From assembly GCF_900659615.1 (NCBI RefSeq), contig NZ_CAACUY010000041.1, positions 1 through 58,083 on the forward strand: DNA of 58,083 bases, given 5' to 3'. Shown one piece after another: positions 49,970 to 57,245 of this stretch. Under the pieces are notes generated by a model, which saw only the letters and a list, made by a program, of their open reading frames with translations, was not told the DNA's origin and did not search any database. How positions within the stretch are numbered: the first letter of the stretch is position 1; the number at the start of each line of letters is the position of its first letter. This DNA comes from Actinomadura fibrosa. GTDB lineage: Bacteria > Actinomycetota > Actinomycetes > Streptosporangiales > Streptosporangiaceae. A program made the position numbers and the translations under genes.

Positions 49970-50841
49970 CCGCCCGTCCCTCCGACCTCGTGACCGAGGC
50001 GTTCGAAGCCCAGCGCGACCGGTTGCGCGCCGTCGCCTACCGTGTGCTGGGCTCGCACGCCGACGCCGAGGACGTCGTGCAGGAAGCCTGGATGCGCCTC
50101 GTCCGCCAGGACGAGGCGACCATCGCCAACCTGGCGGGCTGGCTGACCACCGTCGTCGGACGGATCAGCCTCGACCTCCTGAGATCCCGCCAGGCCCACC
50201 CCGAAGCCGCCTACGGTCAACGGTTCACGGACCTGGTGGTCACACCCGCCGACGACCCCGCACCGGACGAGCAGGTGGCGCTGGCCGACTCGGTCGGCCT
50301 CGCCCTGCTCGTCGTGCTCGACTCGCTCACCCCGAGCGAGCGCCTGGCGTTCGTCCTGCACGACATGTTCGCGGTGCCGTTTCACGAGATCGGCCAGATC
50401 CTGGGCCGTTCGGCCGGCGCCGCCAAGATGACCGCCAGCCGCGCCCGCCGCAAGGTCCGGGCCGCGGGCCGGCCGGCGGACCCCGGCCGCGATCACCGCG
50501 AGGCCGTCCGGGCCTTCCGTGCCGCCGCCCTCGGCGGCGACTTCGAAGCGCTCCTGCGCGTCCTGGACCCGGACGTGAAGCTGACCGTCGACACCCCCGG
50601 CGGCGTGGTCGTCACCCTCGGCGCCACCGAGGTCGCCTCCGGCGCCCGCATGTTCTCCGGCCAGGCCGCCCGCCACCGTCCCGTGCTGGTCAACGGCGTC
50701 CCGGGCCACATGTCCTGGCGCTCCGACGGAACCCCGTTGTCCGTCATCGCCTTCACCGTCATCGAACGCCGGATCACCGGCATCCACATCGTCGTCGATC
50801 CAGCCAAACTCGCCTCGATCCACCTGTCCGCCCCGGCCTGA
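49966..50841 (+). CDS. ECF RNA polymerase sigma factor, SigJ-like with SnoaL-like tail
   Basis: 291 residues. Region 2 (about 8-75: FEAQRDRLRAVAYRVLGSHADAEDVVQEAWMRL), region 4 (about 110-165: LTPSERLAFVLHDMFAVPFHEIGQILGRSAGAAKMTASRARRKV), and a C-terminal SnoaL-like domain (about 180-288) that acts as a built-in regulator in this ECF group. The terminal DPAKL resembles the NPDKL motif of ECF41-type proteins; the WLPEP motif of that group is not seen. No anti-sigma gene is adjacent, which agrees with the fused tail. Confidence 0.92.
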   Translation: MTARPSDLVTEAFEAQRDRLRAVAYRVLGSHADAEDVVQEAWMRLVRQDEATIANLAGWLTTVVGRISLDLLRSRQAHPEAAYGQRFTDLVVTPADDPAPDEQVALADSVGLALLVVLDSLTPSERLAFVLHDMFAVPFHEIGQILGRSAGAAKMTASRARRKVRAAGRPADPGRDHREAVRAFRAAALGGDFEALLRVLDPDVKLTVDTPGGVVVTLGATEVASGARMFSGQAARHRPVLVNGVPGHMSWRSDGTPLSVIAFTVIERRITGIHIVVDPAKLASIHLSAPA

Positions 50842-50880
50842 GCGGTGCCTTCGAGGCCGTTGCGGCACGTCCGGCGGCCG

Positions 50881-50909
50881 CGGCCCGATCGCTGCGACCG
50901 ATCGGGCCG
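50881..50909. terminator. Bidirectional terminator hairpin
   Basis: CGGCCCGATCG and CGATCGGGCCG form an 11-bp stem with a 7-base loop between the rightward sigma gene and the leftward membrane-protein gene. Confidence 0.7.
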
Positions 50910-50918
50910 GTCCGGAGA

Positions 50919-51491
50919 TCAGCCCGCCGCACCGGCGTCGTCCCGCGTGATGCGAAGCGCGGAAACGAGGAAGAACACGCCGCCGAGGAGGGCGTAACCG
51001 GCGAGATTGCGCAGCGACGCGTCATCGCCACCGGCCTGCGCGACGAACGAGGCGCCGGCGACGGTGGAGATGGCGCCGCTGACGATCATCGCCCACTGGC
51101 CTCCCAGCCGGCGGCGGAGGGCGCCGACGACGAGCTGGACGAGCCCCGCGGTGATGGCCCAGGCACCCCAGACGCGCAGGACGGCGGGTATGCCGGACAT
51201 CGCGGCCAGAGCCAGACCGATGCCGGTCAGCGTGCTGAGCGCGATGTTGGCGTACAGGCCCCGGACCGGGCCGCCACTGGCCTTGGCGGACCGGACGTCC
51301 ACGACCGCCGCCGCCACGTCGAACAGGGGATAGATCACCAGCAGGACCGCACTCGCCGGTCCCAGCTTCGACGCGGTCGCGAACAGCAGCCCGGCCCACA
51401 CGGCGGCGAACGCGAAGCGCAGCAGGTAGAGCCTGCGCAGAGTCGCGGGCGCGCCGGACGGAGCGGAGGCGCGTTCGGTGAGGGTGTCCAT
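50919..51491 (-). CDS. DUF308-like membrane protein
   Basis: 190 residues from ATG 51491 (GGAAGG 8 bases upstream). Six hydrophobic segments in pairs (about 24-45, 48-67, 80-105, 112-132, 140-160, 163-182), like DUF308/HdeD-type proteins. The frame runs on upstream to 51572 without support. Divergent from a TetR gene; two operator copies lie between, so it is probably repressed by that TetR. Function unknown, perhaps membrane stress. Confidence 0.8.
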   Translation of the reverse strand: MDTLTERASAPSGAPATLRRLYLLRFAFAAVWAGLLFATASKLGPASAVLLVIYPLFDVAAAVVDVRSAKASGGPVRGLYANIALSTLTGIGLALAAMSGIPAVLRVWGAWAITAGLVQLVVGALRRRLGGQWAMIVSGAISTVAGASFVAQAGGDDASLRNLAGYALLGGVFFLVSALRITRDDAGAAG

Positions 51492-51540
51492 GCGAGTGCC
51501 TTCCTGGGCGGAGGAGATGACCGGATCGGAGATCCAGCCT

Positions 51541-51615
51541 GAGGGAGAACGTTCTGTCTCTTTGGCCATCATGAGTGCCAGAGCATCGTTATGTCAAGAA
51601 CGAACGTTCTCCCTC
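51541..51615. promoter_or_regulatory. Paired TetR operators in inverted order
   Basis: GAGGGAGAACGTTC (51541-51554) recurs as its exact reverse complement at 51602-51615, 47 bases apart. Each holds the palindromic core GAACGTTC. One copy overlaps the upstream side of each divergent gene, a neat design for repression of both. Confidence 0.65.
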
Positions 51616-51633
51616 ACGGCGTACACTGAGGCC

Positions 51634-52239
51634 ATGACGCGCAACGCCGCCGACGGCAACGGCAAGGTCTCCGAAGCGCGCTCGCGACTGTTCGACACGG
51701 CGACGCGGATCTTCTACACGGAGGGGATCCACTCCGTCGGGGTCGACCGGATCATTGCCGAGGCCCAAGTGACCCGGGCGACGCTCTACCGGCACTTCGC
51801 GGGCAAGGAGGACCTCGTCCTGGCCTACCTCGATCGGGCCGACGAGATGATGCGCGGCCAGGTCGCCGCCGCCCAGGCGGCCTCCGGCTCGCCCGTCGAG
51901 GCCGTACGCGCGGTCGCCAGATCCATCGCCGAGGGCATCCAGTCCCAGGGGTTCCGGGGGTGCGCCTTCCTCAACGCGGCGGCCGAGTTCCCCGACCCGG
52001 CCCATCCGGTCCACCAGACCGTCCTGCGGCACCGGCAGTGGTTCCTCGACACGGTCACCGACCTGCTGGCGCGCATCGGCGACGCCCCCGCGGACGCCGA
52101 CGGGCGCCACCTGGTCATGCTGAGGGACGGCGCCATGGCGGCGGGCTGCCTCTTCGACCCGGCGCTGATCGCCGACACCTTCCTGCAAGGAGTCGAAGGC
52201 ATCGTGCAGAGCCGCCTCCAGGCGGCGCCGGTCGACTGA
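51634..52239 (+). CDS. TetR-family transcriptional regulator
   Basis: 201 residues. Helix-turn-helix GVDRIIAEAQVTRATLYRHFAGKEDLV (about 38-64), then a ligand domain with GCAFLNAAAEFPDPAHPVHQTVLRHRQWF, typical of the YcdC/AefR-like subgroup with the conserved Cys in FRGCAF (oxidant or small-thiol sensing has been reported for relatives). Divergent from the DUF308-like gene; recognises the paired GAACGTTC sites by inference. Confidence 0.92.
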   Translation: MTRNAADGNGKVSEARSRLFDTATRIFYTEGIHSVGVDRIIAEAQVTRATLYRHFAGKEDLVLAYLDRADEMMRGQVAAAQAASGSPVEAVRAVARSIAEGIQSQGFRGCAFLNAAAEFPDPAHPVHQTVLRHRQWFLDTVTDLLARIGDAPADADGRHLVMLRDGAMAAGCLFDPALIADTFLQGVEGIVQSRLQAAPVD

Positions 52240-52254
52240 GCCGCACCGCGGCCG

Positions 52255-52848
52255 TCAGGCGGCCTTCACCCTGGTTCGCGCGTAGGCCTCCATCTTGGCG
52301 GCGAGGGCGTTCAGCAGGCCCCGCAGCAGCTTGACGGTGGTCGTGTCGACGAGGTTGCCGTCCGGGTCGAAGCGCTCGTGAGCGCGGTGGACGATGAGCT
52401 CGGGCTGGGCGACGACGTCCGAGTCGGGCCAGATGAACACCTGGCGCAACGCGAGCTGGGCGCGCACCGAGCCGAAGCCGGTGGGGGCGGCGCCGGCGAT
52501 GGCGATGGGCTTGCGGCGCAGCGGTTCCCCTTCGGTGCCGGTCCAGTCGGTGCTGACCCAGTCGATGGCGTTCTTCAGCACGCCGGGGACGGAGTAGTTG
52601 AACTCCGGCGTCGCGATCAGCAGGCCGTCGGCCTCGGTGATCCGGTCGCGCAGGTCCTGCGCGGCCGCGGGCCTGCGGTCGGGGGTGTCCAAATCCATGT
52701 CGTACGGCGGGATGTCACGCAGCCCGTCGTAGATCTCCAGGTCGATGCTCGGTGGCGTGTGCATCCGGGCGGCCCGCAGTAAGGCGGTGTTGTGGGAGCC
52801 GGCGCGAAGGCTTCCGGAGATGCCCAGGATCGTGAGCTCGTTCCTCAT
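52255..52848 (-). CDS. NADPH-dependent FMN reductase (chromate/azo-reductase type)
   Basis: 197 residues. GISGSLRAGSHNTALLRAA (phosphate-binding loop, 9-27), TPEFNYSVPGVLKNAIDWVS (about 78-97) and GSVRAQLALRQVF are hallmarks of the YieF/ArsH-like group. AGGAAG precedes ATG 52848. It faces a TetR gene across a spacer with a 10-bp inverted repeat, so it is likely induced by quinones or similar electrophiles through that regulator. Convergent with the previous TetR gene, 15 bases apart. Confidence 0.93.
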   Translation of the reverse strand: MRNELTILGISGSLRAGSHNTALLRAARMHTPPSIDLEIYDGLRDIPPYDMDLDTPDRRPAAAQDLRDRITEADGLLIATPEFNYSVPGVLKNAIDWVSTDWTGTEGEPLRRKPIAIAGAAPTGFGSVRAQLALRQVFIWPDSDVVAQPELIVHRAHERFDPDGNLVDTTTVKLLRGLLNALAAKMEAYARTRVKAA

Positions 52849-52902
52849 CTCGCTTCCTCTCCATCCGTTGGGACCTGTCGGCGGTCGCACCGCGCGACTA
52901 AC

Positions 52903-52946
52903 TGAACTGTACAGAACAGTACATCTGAACTCAACAGTACAGTTCA
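52903..52946. promoter_or_regulatory. TetR operator region, ACTGTAC repeats
   Basis: TGAACTGTAC (52903-52912) and GTACAGTTCA (52937-52946) are perfect inverted arms. GAACAGTAC (52914-52922) between them adds further half sites. The region is A/T-rich and fills the divergent promoter. Confidence 0.6.
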
Positions 52947-52960
52947 GATAAGATGGCCGC

Positions 52961-53584
52961 ATGACGACGACGAGCAGGCGGGTCCCGACGGGAGAGCGCG
53001 CGGCGCGCAAGCGGGCCGCGATCGTCCGCGCGGCCCGCCGGCGGTTCCTGGAGCAGGGCTTCAGCGCCGGAATGGATCACATCGCCGCCGAGGCCGGCGT
53101 GTCCAAGGTGACCGTCTACAACCACTTCGCCAGCAAGGAGGAGCTGTTCAACGAGGTGGTGACCGACGCGCTCGAACAGGCCCTCGGGCGGACCGTCCGC
53201 GCCATGGGCGAGCGCCTGCGCACCGGCGACCTTGAGGACATCCTGACCGCCACCGCGCGCGAGTGGGTCGAGGGCATCGCCCAGCCCGAGGTGCTGGCCC
53301 TGCGTGCGTTGATCACCGCCGAGGCCCGGCGCTTCCCCGACCTCGGCCGCGCCTGGCGCGAGCAGGGGCCCGACCGGTTCGCCGAACCGCTGGCCGCCGC
53401 GCTCGGCGCCCGCGACGACCTGGACATCCCCGACATGGACCTGGCGCTCGTCCAGTTCTACGCGCTGGTGCTGTACCCCCACATCGTGCACAGCGCCTAC
53501 GGCGAGAAGCTCGACCCCCAGTTCACCGATGACCTCATCACCAGGGGAGTCGACATGTTCCTGACGTACTACCGCAAGCGCTGA
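52961..53584 (+). CDS. TetR-family transcriptional regulator
   Basis: 207 residues. Helix-turn-helix GMDHIAAEAGVSKVTVYNHFASKEELF (about 37-63), C-terminal TetR_C domain of the AefR type (about 85-200). Divergent from the FMN reductase, with an extended ACTGTAC-type operator between. It has a basic N-terminal arm (RRVPTGERAARKR) that can reach the minor groove. Confidence 0.92.
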   Translation: MTTTSRRVPTGERAARKRAAIVRAARRRFLEQGFSAGMDHIAAEAGVSKVTVYNHFASKEELFNEVVTDALEQALGRTVRAMGERLRTGDLEDILTATAREWVEGIAQPEVLALRALITAEARRFPDLGRAWREQGPDRFAEPLAAALGARDDLDIPDMDLALVQFYALVLYPHIVHSAYGEKLDPQFTDDLITRGVDMFLTYYRKR

Positions 53585-53596
53585 AGGCACCGGCCA

Positions 53597-53884
53597 TCAG
53601 ACGATTTCGAAGTTGGCCATCATCCCCATGTCCTCGTGCTCGGCGTTGTGGCAGTGGAAGAGGTAGCGGCCGCGGTAGCCGTCGAAGCGCGTAATAATCT
53701 CCGCTGCTTCGCCGGGCCGGAGCGAGACGGTGTCCTTGAGACCCGCGTCGTGAGGCAATGGGCGCCTGCCGCCACGTGACAGCACCCGGAACCCGACCAG
53801 GTGCAGATGGACGGGATGGTGCACGTCGGCGAACACCGGCTGGCCGAAGATCGCCACCACGTGCGCGCTGACGACGGCCCGCAG
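53597..53884 (-). pseudogene. Multicopper oxidase C-terminal fragment
   Basis: Minus strand from 53884 reads [32 protein letters not shown] and ends [21 protein letters not shown], the last cupredoxin domain of a bilirubin-oxidase/CotA-type multicopper oxidase. HPVHLH and HCHxxxHxxxxM supply type 1, 2 and 3 copper ligands. The first two domains and any start are missing. Upstream the frame merges into YceI-type remnants, so this is the stump left after a deletion. Confidence 0.8.
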
Positions 53885-53885
53885 G

Positions 53886-54001
53886 GTCCACCCAGCGGGT
53901 GACGCCGTGCAACGTCAGGTCGCCGCCGATGACCCCGGGTCGGCCTTCCAGGTGCCGGTCAGGTAGTCGGAGAGCGCGGCGGGCGCGGGAATGGCGCTCA
54001 T
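53886..54001 (-). pseudogene. YceI-family gene remnant with internal deletion
   Basis: ATG 54001 starts MSAIPAPAAL and reaches YLTGTWKADPGSS, the YceI N-terminus. The frame then stops at TGA. In another frame the next bases read [12 protein letters not shown], the YceI strand normally about 100 residues later, after which multicopper oxidase sequence begins. So two joins lie within about 100 bases. A GGAG sits ahead of the start, so the short peptide may still be made. Confidence 0.65.
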
Positions 54002-54036
54002 GGTCGTCTCCATGGGTGTGGTACCGCAGCGGGCTG

Positions 54037-54483
54037 TCAGGGGTGGAGGTCGGTCACTCCCTTGCCGGACGCGATGTCCAGGGGCACGGAGACCTGGTCG
54101 TGGGCGATCAGCCAGGTACTGTCGATCTTCCGCAGCCCGTAGGTGACCCGGACCCACATGCCGTCGGTGGCCGTCCCGTTCCGCAACGTGCCGCTGAGGC
54201 GGGCGAAGGCGTGCCCGAAGGCGACGTCCTCGCCCACGGTGAGGGTCAGGTCCCGGACCTGGTAGGTCACGGTCTCGAAGACCGTGAACACGTTCGCCCA
54301 GTTCCGGGCCTTCGCCTCGATGCCGAGGTGCTGGAGCGGCGGGTCGATGTCGAAGGACACGATCTCCGGCGTGTAGACCCGCTTGAGCCCTTCGAGGTCC
54401 TTGGACCCCACGGCTCCGACGATCGCGTCGATCTGCTGGCGGATCTCGATCTCGTCCGCCTCGCGGTGCGTGGACAGTGTCAT
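54037..54483 (-). CDS. SnoaL-like (NTF2-fold) protein
   Basis: 148 residues. NTF2/SnoaL fold of the ketosteroid-isomerase class: IRQQIDAIVGAVGSKDLEGLKRVYTPEIVSFDIDPPLQHLG at the N-terminus, then GEDVAFGHAFARLSG and WVRVTYGLRKIDSTWLIAHDQVSVP. Such proteins act as small isomerases or cyclases, or as binding proteins. Divergent from a LysR gene, its probable regulator. The decayed YceI gene lies 35 bases downstream on the same strand. Confidence 0.9.
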   Translation of the reverse strand: MTLSTHREADEIEIRQQIDAIVGAVGSKDLEGLKRVYTPEIVSFDIDPPLQHLGIEAKARNWANVFTVFETVTYQVRDLTLTVGEDVAFGHAFARLSGTLRNGTATDGMWVRVTYGLRKIDSTWLIAHDQVSVPLDIASGKGVTDLHP

Positions 54484-54592
54484 CGGACTGCTCCCTTCGT
54501 GGTGGCCTCTCGGCTTCTCACACCACGAAGTTATGACCGCTGAGCTATCCCGTCCAAGATCTATATTGCTATGAGGCTATGACTCGGGAGGC

Positions 54593-55477
54593 ATGATGGA
54601 GTTGAACGCGCTCCGGCAGTTCCTGGTGGTCTCGCGGCTGGAGCACCTCAGCCGGGCCGCCGAGGAACTGCGCGTCGCCCAGCCGTCGCTGAGCCGCACC
54701 ATCGCCAGGCTGGAGGCCGAACTGGGCGTCCCGCTGTTCGACCGCAGCGGCCGGCTCCGGCTCAACGACACCGGCAGGATCTTCCGCGACCACGTCGAAC
54801 GCGCCCTCGGTGAGCTGGAGGCGGGACGGCGCGCCGTCACCGAGGCCACGACCCAGGGCCTGGGCGCGGTGCGGCTGGCCTCGGAAACCTTCCTCACCCT
54901 CACCGCGCCGCTGGCGGCCTTCAAGCGCTCCCATCCCGCCGCCGAGATCCAGCTCCACTGGTCCCCGCCCGAGGACATGGCCCGCCGCCTGCGCGCCCAG
55001 GAGATCGATCTCTGCGTCGCCTCGCAGCCGATCCACCACCCGGGACTCCAATCGGCGCGGCTGTTCGAGGACGAGGTCGGAGCGGCCGTCCCCCTCGACC
55101 ATCCCCTGGCGAGCCGCGCGTCGGTGACCATCGACGAACTCGCCGACCAGTCCTTCGTCACCGCCCGCAGCGGTCACTGGCTGCGCCGGCTGCTCGATCG
55201 GCTCTTCGCGGCGCACGGCCTCACCCCCAAGATCGTGTGCGAGAGCGACGAGCACAGCGCGATCTCCGACCTGATCAGCGCGGGCCTGGGCATCGGCCTC
55301 GTCCCCGCCTACGCCCGCCGCAGCACCACCCGCGCCCCGCTCGCCTGGATCCCCATCGACGACCCCGGCTCCCGCCGCACCGTGAACCTCTACTGGGCCA
55401 CCGACGGCCACCTGTCCACCGCGGCCCGCCTCCTGCGCACCACGATCACCGACTGGAACTGGACCGCCCGCGGCTGA
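54593..55477 (+). CDS. LysR-family transcriptional regulator
   Basis: 294 residues. Winged helix (4-62: LNALRQFLVVSRLEHLSRAAEELRVAQPSLSRTIARLEAELGVPLFDRS), effector domain from about 90 to 290 with SGHWLRRLLDRLF and LISAGLGIGLVPAYA. Starts ATGATG at 54593. Divergent from the SnoaL-like gene across an A/T-rich spacer with CTATATTGCTATGAGGCTAT, which offers T-N11-A sites. Confidence 0.93.
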   Translation: MMELNALRQFLVVSRLEHLSRAAEELRVAQPSLSRTIARLEAELGVPLFDRSGRLRLNDTGRIFRDHVERALGELEAGRRAVTEATTQGLGAVRLASETFLTLTAPLAAFKRSHPAAEIQLHWSPPEDMARRLRAQEIDLCVASQPIHHPGLQSARLFEDEVGAAVPLDHPLASRASVTIDELADQSFVTARSGHWLRRLLDRLFAAHGLTPKIVCESDEHSAISDLISAGLGIGLVPAYARRSTTRAPLAWIPIDDPGSRRTVNLYWATDGHLSTAARLLRTTITDWNWTARG

Positions 55478-55507
55478 ACACGCCATGGGAGGGACGAGTG
55501 CTCGCCG

Positions 55508-55680
55508 GCCGCCGCGGCGTTGCGGCTCCAGGTTCGTTCCCGCTGTCTGGGCCTGCCCGAGCGGCTGGCCGCCGTCCGCTCGGGCGAACTGGACGCCGCG
55601 CTGATCCGCGCGCTCAGCGACGCGCCCGGCCTCGAACTCCGGGCCCGCCCAGACCGGGCCGGCGTCCCGGAACCCCTCGG
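55508..55680 (+). pseudogene. LysR effector-domain fragment
   Basis: Plus frame reads ALRLQVRSRCLGLPERLAAVRSGELDAALIRALSDAPGLELRA, matching the LysR substrate-binding core (ERLAAVRSGELDAALVR). There is no helix-turn-helix before it and no continuation after about 55680. It starts 30 bases after the complete LysR gene but is not a copy of it. Confidence 0.65.
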
Positions 55681-55689
55681 AAGCACGGA

Positions 55690-55717
55690 AGCCCCCGCCG
55701 CTTGTCGCGTGGGGGCT
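55690..55717 (-). terminator. Probable tRNA-Leu terminator hairpin
   Basis: AGCCCCC and GGGGGCT arms, 14-base loop, 45 bases past the 3-prime end of the leftward tRNA. Weak T content. Confidence 0.45.
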
Positions 55718-55761
55718 CGTTCCGTCAGTGTTAGGGGAGGACCTGCGTCATCACCCCGAAG

Positions 55762-55844
55762 TGGGCGAGGAGGGATTTGAACCCTCACATCCTTTCGGAC
55801 ACACGGACCTGAACCGTGCGCGTCTGCCGTTCCGCCACCCGCCC
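55762..55844 (-). tRNA. tRNA-Leu (anticodon CAG)
   Basis: 83 bases, minus strand. Acceptor GGGCGGG pairs with CTCGCCC (one G-U), discriminator A, no encoded CCA. Anticodon arm CACGG-TTCAGGT-CCGTG gives CAG. The long variable arm (TGTCC..GGATG) and GAGGG-TTCAAAT-CCCTC T arm are typical of class II leucine tRNAs. It sits ahead of fhaA, as in many actinobacteria. Confidence 0.95.
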
Positions 55845-55971
55845 AGGGTGCCGTCCCGTTTCCGGGCGCTCGAAAAGGCTAGCACGGTGCGGGAGGTGGT
55901 TAGGTATCCAGATACTTCGAGCGAACCTCCGCACCGATACGATCGTCTACCAGTGGGGAAGGGAGGTGCCC

Positions 55972-56727
55972 GTGGGCGTCATTCAGCGCTTCGAGCGACG
56001 GCTCGAGGGCATGGTCGAAGGAGCCTTCGCCCGGGCCTTCAAGTCCGAGCTCCAGCCGGTCGAGGTGGCCAGTGCTGTGCAGCGCGAGATGGACGATCGG
56101 GCCGCGATCGTGGCACAGGGCCGCACGCTGGTCCCGAACGACTTCGTCGTCGAGATCTCTCAGCAGGACGGGCAGCGGCTGCAGGTGTACGCCGACAGCC
56201 TGAGCCAGGAGCTGGCGAACCTCGCGCGGGAGTACGCGAAGGAGCAGGGGTACTCCTTCGTGGGTCCGGTGCGGGTGCGGTTCGAGAACGCCGGTGATCT
56301 CGCCACGGGCATGTTCCGCATCAGGTCCGGTGTCATCAGGGGCTCGACCGTCGAGGGCGGGGAGATCCGCCAGCCGGTGAGCGACGTGCCGCAGGGCGGC
56401 CGGGGCGGGGCGTTCGGCGGCCATCCGCGGCTGCTGGTGACGACGGCGGTGGAGGGCTCCGACACGACACAGCGCACGTACGAGATCACCACTCCGGTCA
56501 CCTTGCTGGGCCGCGGCACCGACTGCGACCTGCGTCTCGTCGATCCCGGCGTGTCCCGGCACCATGCCGAGATCCGCGTAGAAGGTCCCGAAATCGTGCT
56601 CGTGGATCTAGGGTCGACCAACGGCTCCTTCGTGAACGGTCAGCCGATCCGGCGGGTCACGCTGGTCGACGGTTCGCGCGTCACGATGGGCCGCACCACA
56701 CTCGTGTTCCGCCGCGATAGGGAGTAA
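55972..56727 (+). CDS. fhaA: FHA-domain protein FhaA (DUF3662 plus FHA)
   Basis: 251 residues from GTG 55972 (VGVIQRFERRLEGMVEG), with GGGAGG just upstream; GTG 55966 is possible. DUF3662 domain at about 1-120, linker, then an FHA phosphothreonine-binding domain (about 152-248) with all hallmark residues: Gly180-Arg181, Ser195-Arg196-His197, Asn217-Gly218, Asn222-Gly223. In mycobacteria FhaA binds phosphorylated MviN and controls peptidoglycan synthesis. The linker is shorter than in Mycobacterium. Confidence 0.95.
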   Translation: MGVIQRFERRLEGMVEGAFARAFKSELQPVEVASAVQREMDDRAAIVAQGRTLVPNDFVVEISQQDGQRLQVYADSLSQELANLAREYAKEQGYSFVGPVRVRFENAGDLATGMFRIRSGVIRGSTVEGGEIRQPVSDVPQGGRGGAFGGHPRLLVTTAVEGSDTTQRTYEITTPVTLLGRGTDCDLRLVDPGVSRHHAEIRVEGPEIVLVDLGSTNGSFVNGQPIRRVTLVDGSRVTMGRTTLVFRRDRE

Positions 56728-56738
56728 CCCCGACTCCG

Positions 56739-57245
56739 ATGACCCCATTCACCCTCACGCTGATCAAGCTGGCGTTCCTCGCAGTGCTCTGGCTCTTCGT
56801 CATCGCGGCCGTCGGTGTGATCAGGGCCGACCTGTTCGGCTCCAAGGCGGCCACCAAGGCGGCGAACCGGGCCTCCCAGCCGCCGCGGCCGGCGAAGGCG
56901 TCCAACCAGCCCAAGCCGCGCGCGCAGCAGCCGCCCCGCAGCGCCCAGCACGGACACCCGACGAAGCTCGTCGTCGTCCAGGGCGAGCGGGCGGGCACCG
57001 TCATCGATCTCACGGGGGTGCCCATCACCATCGGTCGGGCGAATGACGCCACGCTCGTCGTGACCGACGACTACGCTTCGAGCCGGCATGCCCGACTTTA
57101 TGCGCAGGACGGTCAGTGGATCGTGGAAGATCTCGGCTCCACCAATGGGACCTATCTCGGACGCACGAAGGTGAGCCGGCCGATGCCGGTTCCGCCGGGC
57201 GTACCGGTCCGTATCGGCAAGACCGTGATCGAGCTGCGCAAATGA
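56739..57245 (+). CDS. fhaB: FHA-domain membrane protein FhaB
   Basis: 168 residues. One membrane segment (7-29), a Pro/Lys/Ala linker (35-72), and an FHA domain (75-166) with Gly99-Arg100, Ser115-Arg116-His117 and Asn136-Gly137. The mycobacterial orthologue (FipA/FhaB) recruits partners at the septum and is phosphorylated by PknA/PknB. Lies 11 bases after fhaA and overlaps pstP by ATGA. Confidence 0.95.
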   Translation: MTPFTLTLIKLAFLAVLWLFVIAAVGVIRADLFGSKAATKAANRASQPPRPAKASNQPKPRAQQPPRSAQHGHPTKLVVVQGERAGTVIDLTGVPITIGRANDATLVVTDDYASSRHARLYAQDGQWIVEDLGSTNGTYLGRTKVSRPMPVPPGVPVRIGKTVIELRK

